Source: Krumholzibacterium sp965370495 (GTDB taxonomy: Bacteria; Krumholzibacteriota; Krumholzibacteriia; Krumholzibacteriales; Krumholzibacteriaceae). From it: a stretch of DNA of 6,085 bases. The notes beneath the pieces are model-generated. The model worked only from the letters and a program-made list of their open reading frames with translations. It ran no database searches and was not told the origin of the DNA. Both the position numbers and the translations under genes were made by a program. Below, piece by piece: positions 6,058 through 6,085 of this stretch. Numbering within the stretch: position 1 is the first letter of the stretch; the number at the start of each line of letters is the position of its first letter. The stretch is taken from NCBI GenBank assembly GCA_965370495.1, contig CBDUUV010000123.1:1-6085 (forward strand), given 5' to 3'.

Positions 6058-6085
6058 AGTGAGAATAATATACTCAAATCATTGA

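Noticed and set aside
6059..6085. A plus-strand GTG preceded by AGGAG, as if a divergent gene began here
   Set aside because: The frame stops at TGA (6083-6085) after eight codons, so no gene can be supported.

Overview
The window most likely comes from an uncultured anaerobic or facultatively anaerobic bacterium of moderate GC. It carries a ferredoxin-type 2-oxoacid oxidoreductase subunit and a sulfur-trafficking cassette of the kind common in anaerobes. Nothing in the sequence fixes a phylum. All supported genes are on the minus strand, so transcription runs from high to low coordinates. There are no RNA genes, insertion sequences or CRISPR arrays, and no gene-free stretch longer than 300 bases.

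Right block, read first (6085 down to 2378). About 160 bases of leader with three short direct repeats precede a gene for a gamma-type (KorC/PorG-like) subunit of a 2-oxoacid:ferredoxin oxidoreductase. Its glycine motif is altered. Thirty bases later begins a 983-residue protein that I read as two tandem GlnE/GlnD/DUF294-like nucleotidyltransferase modules. This pair is the least explained part of the window. No family name fits the large protein exactly, and its linkage to a ketoacid oxidoreductase subunit suggests, without proving, a nucleotidylation-based regulatory or protein-modifying role.

Middle (2377 to 1949). A weak terminator candidate is followed by a good sigma70-type promoter and a small ArsR-family repressor with two cysteines (C31, C70).

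Left block (1948 to 1). A near-perfect 24-bp AT-rich palindrome overlaps a plausible promoter. It is followed by tusA (sulfurtransferase, CPMP motif), a YeeE/YedE-family membrane transporter with the three signature cysteines of TsuA-type thiosulfate transporters, and the start of a rhodanese-domain lipoprotein cut by the window edge. The simplest reading is an ArsR-controlled sulfur import and relay operon: a surface rhodanese handles sulfane sulfur outside, the YeeE protein moves it or thiosulfate inward, and TusA accepts it in the cytoplasm. A selenium-related role for the YeeE/TusA pair is an alternative.
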